Source: Paludibacteraceae bacterium (GTDB lineage Bacteria; Bacteroidota; Bacteroidia; Bacteroidales; Paludibacteraceae). Taken from it: 6,629 nt of DNA. Of the stretch, positions 1 to 5,723 are shown piece by piece. The first letter of the stretch is position 1. Each line of letters begins with the position of its first letter. The DNA is taken from positions 1-6,629 of the forward strand of contig JAGCZK010000071.1 of assembly GCA_017960065.1 (NCBI GenBank), written 5' to 3'. The translations under genes and the position numbers were made by a program. The notes under the pieces were generated by a model. The model was not told the origin of the DNA. It made no database searches and saw only the letters and a list, made by a program, of their open reading frames with translations.

Positions 1-10
1 AACCCCTAAG

Positions 11-550
11 CTAATCGCCACCAATCCTTGCAGCCGGTGCACCTGTTTTGCTGAAATATCGTTTGTCATCACTCACCCAACTTCCGGCATACACAGCATT
101 GCGCAGTTCTTGATTGGTCAGTTCTTCGCCTGCAATATTTATGGTCTTGAACCATTTCAGTTTCTCGCTGTCGGTTCCGCTACAGATATATACCTGCAAT
201 TCGTAGTTGAGGATCTGTTCCTTTTCATCGTCTTGCAAATTGTGGAAATACCGCATATCAAAAGCGAAATCGCCATTTACATACTGACAGATACTGATGG
301 TGCGTTGCTGTCCATCGATGATTTCGTACGAGCCGTCTTCGCGTACGGCCCAATACATCACATTGAGCGGGAAGCCCTGCGTAAGGGTATCAATCACGGC
401 ATTGCGCTGGGTTTCCTTATAAACAAACTCGCGTTGATATGGTGGGCGCACATCCAGTTTGCCACCAAAGGCCACCACGCCGTTTTCGTTATTGTCGGCA
501 TATCCGTTGGTCAAGTCGCGGACAGTGATTTTGTGAAGTTCTATTTTCAT
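11..550 (-). pseudogene. DUF262 (GmrS/ParB-like) protein, apparently truncated by an in-frame TAG
   Basis: This encodes 179 residues matching the N-terminal half of DUF262 proteins (GmrSD-type, COG1479-like). Visible motifs are PPYQREFVY (about residues 36-44), the diagnostic IDGQQRT (78-84) and TNQELRNAVYAG (145-156). In the family, the DGQQR segment belongs to a ParB/Srx-like nucleotide-handling domain associated with restriction of DNA. Family members are usually much longer, about 350 residues or more, so this one lacks its C-terminal half. The frame ends at TAG (11-13), but the next codons before the window edge read L-R-G. GGD-stop-LRG resembles a family GDYLxG segment, so a TAC-to-TAG change is likely (inference from memory of the family). 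The ATG at 550 is preferred over an in-frame TTG at 556. It lies 17 bases after the upstream lipoprotein stop, so it probably belongs to the methyltransferase operon. It may be a pseudogene, or the base may be a sequencing error. Confidence 0.75.
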
Positions 551-567
551 AATCAATTGTATAGGGG

Positions 568-966
568 TTAATACATGTCAAATATGATTACTTTATAAGC
601 CTCGTCCCAACGGGTCAACCATTCGATATATCCCTGATGACCTTCGCTTTGACGGATACTGTCAACCTCCACGATAATATTCTTCTTCCTTTTTTCCACC
701 CGCTTCTTAGGATAGTAGGATGTTGTAACCGTATATTCCCACGTCGTATAAAGATATCCACTCATAGGTTCGTCCTTTACTCGGATTCGCATGCTGTCTA
801 TAACAATCGATTCCACATCAGAAAGCGACTGTACTACGAGTGGCAACCGGTCGTTCTCGCCATCCAACACGACTTTTTTTGCTTCTTCTTCGGTAATTGT
901 ACGACCACAAGAAGCCAAAAGCAGCACAACCGCTCCAACAATCAAATAAAAACACTTGATCTTCAT
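568..966 (-). CDS. small putative lipoprotein, unknown function
   Basis: This is a 132-residue protein with a classical SPII signal: a short basic start (MKIK), a hydrophobic stretch (about residues 5-18) and the lipobox LASC with the acylated cysteine at position 20. The mature part is about 113 residues, mostly charged and polar. It contains an acidic TITEEEAKK stretch after the lipobox and a lysine/arginine-rich PKKRVEKRKK segment near residue 90. There is no further membrane segment. I do not recognise the family. It would sit in the cell envelope, anchored by lipid. It lies between an EcoRI-type methyltransferase (18-base gap upstream) and a DUF262 gene (17-base gap downstream) on the same strand, so it is probably co-transcribed, but an envelope lipoprotein has no obvious role in DNA modification. 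The start is the ATG immediately before the signal sequence. Confidence 0.8.
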   Translation of the reverse strand: MKIKCFYLIVGAVVLLLASCGRTITEEEAKKVVLDGENDRLPLVVQSLSDVESIVIDSMRIRVKDEPMSGYLYTTWEYTVTTSYYPKKRVEKRKKNIIVEVDSIRQSEGHQGYIEWLTRWDEAYKVIIFDMY

Positions 967-984
967 AATATCTTGATTTTTAGG

Positions 985-2196
985 TTATTCTTTGCCGTAT
1001 TTCGCCCCAGGCTCGGCCGCCATGGGGATTCTTTCTTCGGTTTTTTGGCGGCGACGGATAAGTATACGAAAATAAGGACACTTTCCATTTACAGATAAAT
1101 CTTTATCATCGTTTCCTTTTCTAAATTTCACAATCTCAAACTGTTCAGGATTGTATTTATCCAAAAATGTGATAGGCACGCCCATCACACCATCATAATC
1201 CATAGGTATATCGGAAGTTTTATCAACATTAATTGCATCATAATTGTCGTAGTATGGAAATTCTTCAGGAGCATATCGTTTGAAAAGTATCAAATCTTCA
1301 TGACGTTTTTGTATTTCAAGGTTTGTAAACCAGTTGACACCAGAAACACGAATCATCCCTTCACGATGGTCACCTGCGGTTGCAATGTCGGTGTATTTGC
1401 TGATAAAGTGACCCGCTCCACCTTTAAAACCATAACCAAGCCAAATTCTATTAGCTTTTATAAGTGGAAATATTTCTTTGTAGGTGATGGCATTCTGATG
1501 ACCAACAATCACAAATTTCTTTTCATATTTCATCAATTGCGCTACATATTCACGGAACAGAGAGAACGGCGGATTAGTTACCACGATGTCAGCTTGTTTG
1601 AGCAGTTCGACGCATTCTGCAGAGCGAAAATCGCCATCACCATTAAAGTAATGAATGCCGATTTCTTCGGGGTCGGGCACCCGATTGTTGTTTTTGTCGC
1701 CCGTATATTCCAGCCAAATGGCACGCTCAGAGTTGTTTTGGCTGAAAAGGTCGCGTTCCTGACTTTTGTAACAAGTGGTAATGAGTTTTTTGAGCCCGAG
1801 TTGCTCAAAGTTATGACTAAAATAGTGGAAGAAGTTGCTTACGCGTGGGTCATCGCAATTGCACAGCACTACTTTATCTTTGAAGTGTTCTTTGTAATGC
1901 CGTAATTCGTTTTCTATGTCAGGAAGTTGCGTATAGAATTCGTCTTTCTTGGCAACCTTCGCCTCTCTAAAACTTTTTGCCATTTCGATTGATAGTATTT
2001 GTGCAATGCTATCAATCTCACAATCAGAAGGATAAAAGAAAGGTGTGAGCCTTTCTATCTTGTCCACGAGGAGCCTCGCAAGAACCCCGTTTCCACCATA
2101 GTCCAACCCACACCTATTTGGTATGAGCATCAACTCATCGGTGGAAACGAGAGCGAACAACTCCCGTGGATTAGCTTTTTCTGACAAATGAATCAT
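985..2196 (-). CDS. EcoRI-family adenine-specific DNA methyltransferase with N-terminal extension
   Basis: The enzyme probably transfers a methyl group from S-adenosylmethionine to N6 of adenine in a short DNA site. The catalytic motif IV NPPF is at residues 208-211. Family-type segments include KKDEFYTQLPDIENEL (83-97), CNCDDPRVSNFF (112-123), GYGFKGGAGHF (254-264) and GVNWFTNLE (286-294). The full frame is 403 residues, whereas M.EcoRI is about 326. An internal ATG at 1983 (M72) gives 332 residues and places NPPF at 137-140, close to its place in M.EcoRI, so 985-1983 may be the real gene. Residues 1-71 are not recognised. The frame upstream of 2196 stays open a little further, to a TAA. It is the first gene after a probable promoter at 2309-2316 and is followed by a lipoprotein and DUF262 gene. 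The recognition sequence cannot be read from the protein, and no EcoRI-like endonuclease is present. Confidence 0.88.
   Translation of the reverse strand: MIHLSEKANPRELFALVSTDELMLIPNRCGLDYGGNGVLARLLVDKIERLTPFFYPSDCEIDSIAQILSIEMAKSFREAKVAKKDEFYTQLPDIENELRHYKEHFKDKVVLCNCDDPRVSNFFHYFSHNFEQLGLKKLITTCYKSQERDLFSQNNSERAIWLEYTGDKNNNRVPDPEEIGIHYFNGDGDFRSAECVELLKQADIVVTNPPFSLFREYVAQLMKYEKKFVIVGHQNAITYKEIFPLIKANRIWLGYGFKGGAGHFISKYTDIATAGDHREGMIRVSGVNWFTNLEIQKRHEDLILFKRYAPEEFPYYDNYDAINVDKTSDIPMDYDGVMGVPITFLDKYNPEQFEIVKFRKGNDDKDLSVNGKCPYFRILIRRRQKTEERIPMAAEPGAKYGKE
1981..1983 (-). other. alternative start codon of the EcoRI-type methyltransferase
   Basis: ATG at 1983 on the minus strand begins MAKSFREAKVAKKDEF, which is where the recognisable EcoRI-methylase homology begins. 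It gives a protein of family-typical length (332 residues). No Shine-Dalgarno sequence precedes it, but that carries little weight in Bacteroidota. If it is the true start, the mRNA leader from the 2309-2316 promoter would be about 320 bases, which is long and argues somewhat for the start at 2196. Confidence 0.4.
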
Positions 2197-2308
2197 CAGT
2201 TTGCGAGGCTTTTGATTCGGACAAGAATAATAGCTAATGCTTTGTTAATATGTCAGTTAAATTCTATTTCTATATTGAATAATTCGGTTGTTTGTTATTT
2301 CGTTTCTG

Positions 2309-2316
2309 CAAATATA
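2309..2316 (-). promoter_or_regulatory. probable promoter -7 box of the methyltransferase operon
   Basis: The minus strand reads TATATTTG, matching the Bacteroidota -7 consensus TAnnTTTG, inside the 164-base gap between the radical SAM gene and the methyltransferase. A T-run (2321-2327) lies just upstream. No good -33 TTTG element is seen at the expected distance. Transcription would start near 2302, giving a leader of about 105 bases to the ATG at 2196. Confidence 0.5.
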
Positions 2317-2360
2317 ATCAAAAAAATCCGATTCGGCGCTGGCGGTTATTCCGCGGTATG

Positions 2361-3452
2361 CTATCCGACGGCAAACGGCGGATACGGCAGGTTGCATTTG
2401 GCCAGATGCCGGTCGTCGTCGTAAAGGTGCATGCCGTTGCCTTCACAATAGCGGAAGAATTTGCAGTCGGCGCATGCCCCCTGCTTGGCCCAGGAGCGGT
2501 CGCGAAACTCTTGGAAACGGTTTTGCCACACCTCCCAAAAATCATCCTGATAGATATTGCCTTGGTCGAAACGCCCGCGGACACTCGTACAGCCCGAAAT
2601 CGAGCCATCGATACGGATAGAAGCGACCGTCACCCCCGCCGCACATCGGTACAGGTAATCGCGCACCTTGCCTTCGTAGCCTCCTAAAAAGCCTTCGCAG
2701 GCAAAGCTTGCATGGATTTTACCTTCCTCGCGCAGACGGACAATCAGGTCGAGCACCTGGCGGTACTGCTCCTGCGAAATCTGCAGTTCGGGGTCGCCGG
2801 CCGCTCGCCCGGCCGGGAAAATCGTGGCCAGGCGCCACCGCTTCACTCCAATCGACACCAGGTAGTCGGCAAATTCGTCCAAACGCTTGATATTGCGTTG
2901 GTTGACACAAGTCACGATGTCCCAAGTCAGGTTTTTGGTGCGCGTAAAGAGCCCGATGGCGCGCAGGGCGTTTTCGAAGCTCTTCGGATTGCCCCGCATC
3001 CAGTTATGGTCTTCTTCAAACCCGTCAAAGCTGACCGTGATACTGCGCAGGCCCGATTTAACGAGCGACTTGAACCGCTCTTCGGTGAGCAGCATGCCGT
3101 TGGTGACCATTCCCCACGGGAAGCCCCGCCGGTACACTTCGAGGCCGCACTCCTCCAAATCTTTGCGCATCAGCGGCTCGCCGCCCGAAAAGATAATCAT
3201 GCAATGGTGCGGGTCGAGCTTGTCTTTGATACGGTCGAGCACCCGCAGAAAATCTTCTTTGGGCATGTCGGGATGAAGGGCCTCCGTCTTGCAGTCGCTG
3301 CCACAGTGCCGGCACGACAGTCCGCATCGCAGCGTACACTCCCAAAACAACTGTTGCAAGGGGTGCTCCTCCACCAGATGGTGGCGAAGCACCCGGTCGA
3401 GTTCCAGCGCAACGCGTTGCTTCAGGCCGGGTTTGTTATTCGGAGTCGCCAT
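2361..3452 (-). CDS. radical SAM/SPASM protein of a lipoprotein-associated (rSAM/lipoprotein) system
   Basis: This is a 363-residue radical SAM enzyme. The [4Fe-4S] cluster that cleaves S-adenosylmethionine is bound by CGLSCRHC (C43, C47, C50), followed by the SAM-binding FSGGEP (88-93) and a VTNGMLL strand (116-122). The C-terminal SPASM/auxiliary-cluster region carries cysteines at 252, 270, 288, 327, 330, 336 and 353, including a CADCKFFRYC run. SPASM enzymes typically modify ribosomally made peptides or proteins, or mature enzymes. The gene begins 6 bases after a small lipoprotein gene. This pairing and the sequence match what I remember as the TIGR04133 radical SAM protein that accompanies TIGR04134 lipoproteins in Bacteroidales. 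The reaction is not known to me. Modification of the partner lipoprotein, before or during export, is an inference. All catalytic cysteines are present, so it looks intact. Confidence 0.93.
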   Translation of the reverse strand: MATPNNKPGLKQRVALELDRVLRHHLVEEHPLQQLFWECTLRCGLSCRHCGSDCKTEALHPDMPKEDFLRVLDRIKDKLDPHHCMIIFSGGEPLMRKDLEECGLEVYRRGFPWGMVTNGMLLTEERFKSLVKSGLRSITVSFDGFEEDHNWMRGNPKSFENALRAIGLFTRTKNLTWDIVTCVNQRNIKRLDEFADYLVSIGVKRWRLATIFPAGRAAGDPELQISQEQYRQVLDLIVRLREEGKIHASFACEGFLGGYEGKVRDYLYRCAAGVTVASIRIDGSISGCTSVRGRFDQGNIYQDDFWEVWQNRFQEFRDRSWAKQGACADCKFFRYCEGNGMHLYDDDRHLAKCNLPYPPFAVG

Positions 3453-3458
3453 AGAGGA

Positions 3459-3725
3459 TTATTTTTCTTCGGTGTTATCCTCATCCTGCATTTTGCGGTA
3501 TTGCGCAGGTGGAGGTCCGTACAGGCAGATCATGCGGCCGCCCGGAAAACGGATTTCCGGTTCCTGGTCGTCGGCTTCCTGACGGTCTTTCGTTTGGGAC
3601 TTTTGCTCCACCGGCGTCTGTTCGTCGGGTCCGGGAGCGGGTTCCGACAGCGCCTGCGACTTGCATGAGCCCAAGCCCAGCATGGCCAGCAGGGCCATCC
3701 ACAAATGGCTGAATTTTCTTTTCAT
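3459..3725 (-). CDS. small radical SAM-associated putative lipoprotein (candidate substrate)
   Basis: This is an 88-residue protein starting MKRKFSHLWM, with a hydrophobic segment (about 8-18) and the lipobox LGSC (acylated Cys21). The mature part is only about 68 residues. It has a low-complexity Pro/Glu/Gln/Asp-rich linker (22-58), then a distinctive core MICLYGPPPAQY (65-76) and an acidic end. The LYGxPxAxY-type core near the C terminus is, as I recall, the hallmark of the TIGR04134 'lipoprotein with rSAM' family. The radical SAM gene follows after 6 bases, so the two are almost certainly co-transcribed and perhaps translationally coupled. By analogy with other SPASM systems this lipoprotein is the likely substrate, with Cys67, Tyr69, the three prolines and Tyr76 as candidate targets; no direct evidence is in the sequence. 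It would be anchored in the envelope. A TATCTTTG box lies just upstream. Confidence 0.88.
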   Translation of the reverse strand: MKRKFSHLWMALLAMLGLGSCKSQALSEPAPGPDEQTPVEQKSQTKDRQEADDQEPEIRFPGGRMICLYGPPPAQYRKMQDEDNTEEK

Positions 3726-3748
3726 GAGAAACCGGATTTACATTTCTG

Positions 3749-3756
3749 CAAAGATA
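3749..3756 (-). promoter_or_regulatory. probable -7 promoter box of the lipoprotein/radical SAM operon
   Basis: The minus strand reads TATCTTTG, a perfect TAnnTTTG box, 23 bases before the lipoprotein ATG at 3725. A run of eight T lies just upstream (3759-3766). The transcript would begin near 3742, giving a very short leader. A canonical -33 TTTG at the usual spacing is not evident; a TTTG closer by (11 bases) is too near. Confidence 0.6.
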
Positions 3757-3773
3757 GCAAAAAAAATCAAACG

Positions 3774-3793
3774 ATTCGAATGGATTATTCGAA
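3774..3793. repeat. twin ATTCGAA sites, 13 bases apart, in the divergent promoter region
   Basis: ATTCGAA occurs at 3774-3780 and 3787-3793. Each contains the palindrome TTCGAA, and the copies start 13 bases apart. They lie between the leftward -7 box (3749-3756) and the rightward -33 region (about 3802), a plausible place for a regulator of both operons. Such short AT-rich sites can arise by chance. Confidence 0.3.
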
Positions 3794-3801
3794 ATTACAC
3801 G

Positions 3802-3832
3802 CTTGCTTTTTCGGCAAAAAACCTTACCTTTG
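3802..3832 (+). promoter_or_regulatory. probable promoter of the NifU-like/GGGtGRT operon
   Basis: The -7 box TACCTTTG (3825-3832) is a perfect TAnnTTTG match. CTTG at 3802-3805 lies 19 bases upstream and is a reasonable -33 element. Transcription would start near 3839, giving an AT-rich leader of about 52 bases before the ATG at 3892. This is the best-formed promoter in the window. Confidence 0.65.
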
Positions 3833-3891
3833 TGAGCTTGATATTTGAAACCAGACCGAATAAGAATATTCACTTTATAAATTTACGCCAA

Positions 3892-4593
3892 ATGATTTAT
3901 TCACACGAAGTAGAACACATGTGTGTTGTAAAGAAGGGCCCGAACCACGGCCCCGCCCCCATTCCCGAAGAAGGAAAATGGGTGAAAGCAAAAGAGATTA
4001 AGGACATTTCGGGCCTGACCCACGGTATCGGTTGGTGCGCTCCCCACCAAGGCGCCTGCAAACTGACGCTCAATGTCAAAGACGGCATCATCGAAGAAGC
4101 CCTGGTGGAAACCATCGGCTGCTCGGGCATGACCCACTCGGCCGCCATGGCCTCCGAAATCCTGCCGGGCAAAACCCTGCTCGAAGCCTTGAACACCGAC
4201 TTGGTTTGCGACGCCATCAACACCGCCATGCGCGAGTTGTTCCTGCAAATCGTTTACGGCCGTACCCAATCCGCTTTCTCTGAAGGCGGTCTGATGGTAG
4301 GCGCTGGCTTGGAAGACTTGGGCAAAGGTTTGATCAGCCAGACGGGTACGTTGTTCAGCACCAAGAAAAAAGGTCCGCGCTACCTGCAACTGACCGAGGG
4401 CTACATCACCAAGATGTTCCTCGACGAAGACAACGAAGTCTGCGGTTACGAGTTCGTCCACATGGGCAAGTTCATGGACGCCATCAAGAAAGGGATGGCC
4501 GCCGACGAAGCGCTCAAGAGCGTAACCGGCACCTACGGCCGCACCAAACCCGAACAAGGGGCAGTTAAATCGATTGATCCACGCAAAGAATAA
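3892..4593 (+). CDS. NifU-like iron-sulfur cluster scaffold-type protein
   Basis: This is a 233-residue protein resembling the NifU/IscU N-terminal scaffold domain. The clearest part is LVETIGCSGMTHSAAMASEILPGKT-like sequence (about 71-94), which corresponds to the scaffold's GCxxAxxxSSxxxE stretch. GACKLTLNVKDGIIEEALVE precedes it (from residue 54). Cysteines are at 11, 49, 56, 77, 106 and 184; C49/C56, C77 and C106 are candidates for cluster ligands. The protein is longer than IscU (about 130 residues), with a C-terminal extension (about 150-233) not recognised as NifU. NifU-type scaffolds assemble Fe-S clusters for transfer to target proteins; whether this one does so is inferred. The start at 3892 was chosen because homology begins there and the promoter lies upstream; the frame is open further back only by chance. 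The GGGtGRT gene follows after 14 bases, and this pairing is conserved in many anaerobes. Confidence 0.88.
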   Translation: MIYSHEVEHMCVVKKGPNHGPAPIPEEGKWVKAKEIKDISGLTHGIGWCAPHQGACKLTLNVKDGIIEEALVETIGCSGMTHSAAMASEILPGKTLLEALNTDLVCDAINTAMRELFLQIVYGRTQSAFSEGGLMVGAGLEDLGKGLISQTGTLFSTKKKGPRYLQLTEGYITKMFLDEDNEVCGYEFVHMGKFMDAIKKGMAADEALKSVTGTYGRTKPEQGAVKSIDPRKE

Positions 4594-4598
4594 GGAGG
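4592..4598 (+). promoter_or_regulatory. perfect Shine-Dalgarno site of the GGGtGRT gene
   Basis: AAGGAGG overlaps the last two bases of the NifU-like stop codon (TAA, 4591-4593) and ends 9 bases before the ATG at 4608. Strong Shine-Dalgarno sites are rare in Bacteroidota, and no other gene in this window has one. The position suggests coupled or boosted translation of the second gene. Confidence 0.75.
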
Positions 4599-4607
4599 AC
4601 CCGAACT

Positions 4608-5618
4608 ATGATTAGAGAAGTAAAATTTGAAAGCCAAGACCGTCGCGAGAAACAAATTCTCGCCGCCCTCAACGCTAACGGTATCAAATCGATCGAAGAA
4701 GCCAACGAGCTTTGCGAGAAATACGGTTTGGATCCTTACAAAACCTGCGAAGAAACGCAGATGATTTGTTTCGAAAACGCCAAATGGGCCTACGTTGTAG
4801 GTACGGCCATCGCCATCAAGAAAGGCTGCAAAAACGCTGCTGACGCTGCCGAAGCCATCGGTATCGGCCTGCAGGCATTCTGCATCCCCGGATCGGTAGC
4901 CGACGACCGCAAAGTAGGTTTGGGCCACGGCAACCTGGCCGCCCGTCTGCTCCGCGAGGAAACCCAATGCTTCGCCTTCCTGGCCGGCCACGAATCGTTC
5001 GCCGCTGCCGAAGGTGCCATCAAAATCGCCGAAATGGCCAACAAGGTGCGTAAAAACCCCTTGCGCTGCATTTTGAACGGCTTGGGCAAAGACGCCGCCA
5101 TGATCATCAGCCGTATCAACGGTTTCACCTATGTGCAAACCGAATTCGACTACTACACCGGCGAGCTCAAAGTAGTGAAAGAAAAAGCTTACAGCAACGG
5201 TCCCCGTGCCAAAGTGAAATGCTATGGCGCCGATGACGTACGCGAAGGCGTTGCCATCCTCTGGAAAGAGAACGTCGATGTTTCGATTACGGGTAACTCG
5301 ACCAACCCGACCCGTTTCCAACACCCGGTAGCCGGTACGTACAAGAAAGAACGTATCCTGGCCGGCAAGCCCTACTTCTCGGTGGCTTCAGGTGGTGGTA
5401 CCGGCCGTACCCTGCACCCCGACAACATGGCTGCAGGCCCGGCTTCGTACGGCATGACCGACACCCTCGGACGTATGCACAGCGACGCTCAGTTCGCCGG
5501 TTCGTCGTCGGTTCCCGCCCACGTTGAAATGATGGGCTTCCTGGGCATCGGCAACAACCCGATGGTAGGTTGCACCGTAGCCTGCGCCGTAAATGTGGCG
5601 TTGGCTTTGAGCAAGTAA
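4608..5618 (+). CDS. GGGtGRT-family protein, function unknown
   Basis: This is a 336-residue protein with the family's signature GGGTGRT at residues 262-268, within FSVASGGGTGRTLHPDN. I recognise it as the GGGtGRT family (PF14057 as I recall), usually about 330 residues, so it looks full length. Other visible features are a cysteine-bearing N-terminal region (C36, C47, C54, C74), AFCIPGSVADDRKVGLGHGN (from residue 90), and a C-terminal small/hydrophobic segment GNNPMVGCTVACAVNVALAL with C322 and C326. No signal peptide is present, so it is probably cytoplasmic. The glycine-rich signature could bind a phosphate or a cofactor, but that is a guess. The NifU-like gene just upstream suggests that this protein carries or depends on an Fe-S cluster, with up to ten cysteines available. 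A strong Shine-Dalgarno site and a strong terminator suggest abundant expression. No biochemical function is known to me. Confidence 0.93.
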   Translation: MIREVKFESQDRREKQILAALNANGIKSIEEANELCEKYGLDPYKTCEETQMICFENAKWAYVVGTAIAIKKGCKNAADAAEAIGIGLQAFCIPGSVADDRKVGLGHGNLAARLLREETQCFAFLAGHESFAAAEGAIKIAEMANKVRKNPLRCILNGLGKDAAMIISRINGFTYVQTEFDYYTGELKVVKEKAYSNGPRAKVKCYGADDVREGVAILWKENVDVSITGNSTNPTRFQHPVAGTYKKERILAGKPYFSVASGGGTGRTLHPDNMAAGPASYGMTDTLGRMHSDAQFAGSSSVPAHVEMMGFLGIGNNPMVGCTVACAVNVALALSK

Positions 5619-5635
5619 GTCAATCCGACTTCCAT

Positions 5636-5673
5636 AAAAAAGGCTGCTCCTGAATGGGAACAACCTTTTTTTT
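5636..5673 (+). terminator. intrinsic terminator, probably bidirectional
   Basis: A hairpin begins 18 bases after the GGGtGRT stop. The outer stem is AAAAAAGG with CCTTTTTTTT. The inner arm GGCTGCTCCT pairs with GGGAACAACC with two C-A mismatches, around a GAAT loop. The T-run at 5666-5673 ends the rightward transcript. The A-run at 5636-5641 becomes a T-run for the converging leftward unit, whose last gene ends at 5724. Confidence 0.85.
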
Positions 5674-5723
5674 ATAAGTTTCCAGATCAAATCTTCAAAT
5701 CAGAACGCTCCCGGATTTCCGGT

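Noticed and set aside
551..556. Upstream TTG start for the DUF262 gene, adding two residues
   Set aside because: The ATG at 550 begins the usual MKIELHKITV-like N terminus and is the simpler choice.
1300..1905. Plus-strand open frame (201 codons) opposite the methyltransferase
   Set aside because: It is antisense to the catalytic core of a clearly recognisable methyltransferase and shows no motif or promoter.
2321..2358. Possible terminator after the radical SAM gene (minus strand GCGG-AATAA-CCGC stem, later T7 run)
   Set aside because: The 4-base stem is separated from the T-run by about 20 bases, and the nearer CCGAATCGG cannot form a good hairpin. The T-run is better explained as part of the promoter block.
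2712..3668. Long plus-strand open frame (318 codons) opposite the radical SAM and lipoprotein genes
   Set aside because: It is antisense to two well-supported genes in a GC-rich stretch where long chance frames are expected. The product resembles no family and spans the real gene junction.
3661..3891. In-frame extension of the NifU-like protein upstream of 3892
   Set aside because: It overlaps the divergent lipoprotein gene and both promoters. Family homology begins only at 3892, and the predicted transcript starts near 3839.
4533..5324. Minus-strand open frame (263 codons) opposite the GGGtGRT gene, and a similar one at 3901-4557 opposite the NifU-like gene
   Set aside because: Both are mirror frames of strongly supported genes, are low-complexity in places, and have no promoter or recognisable motif of their own.
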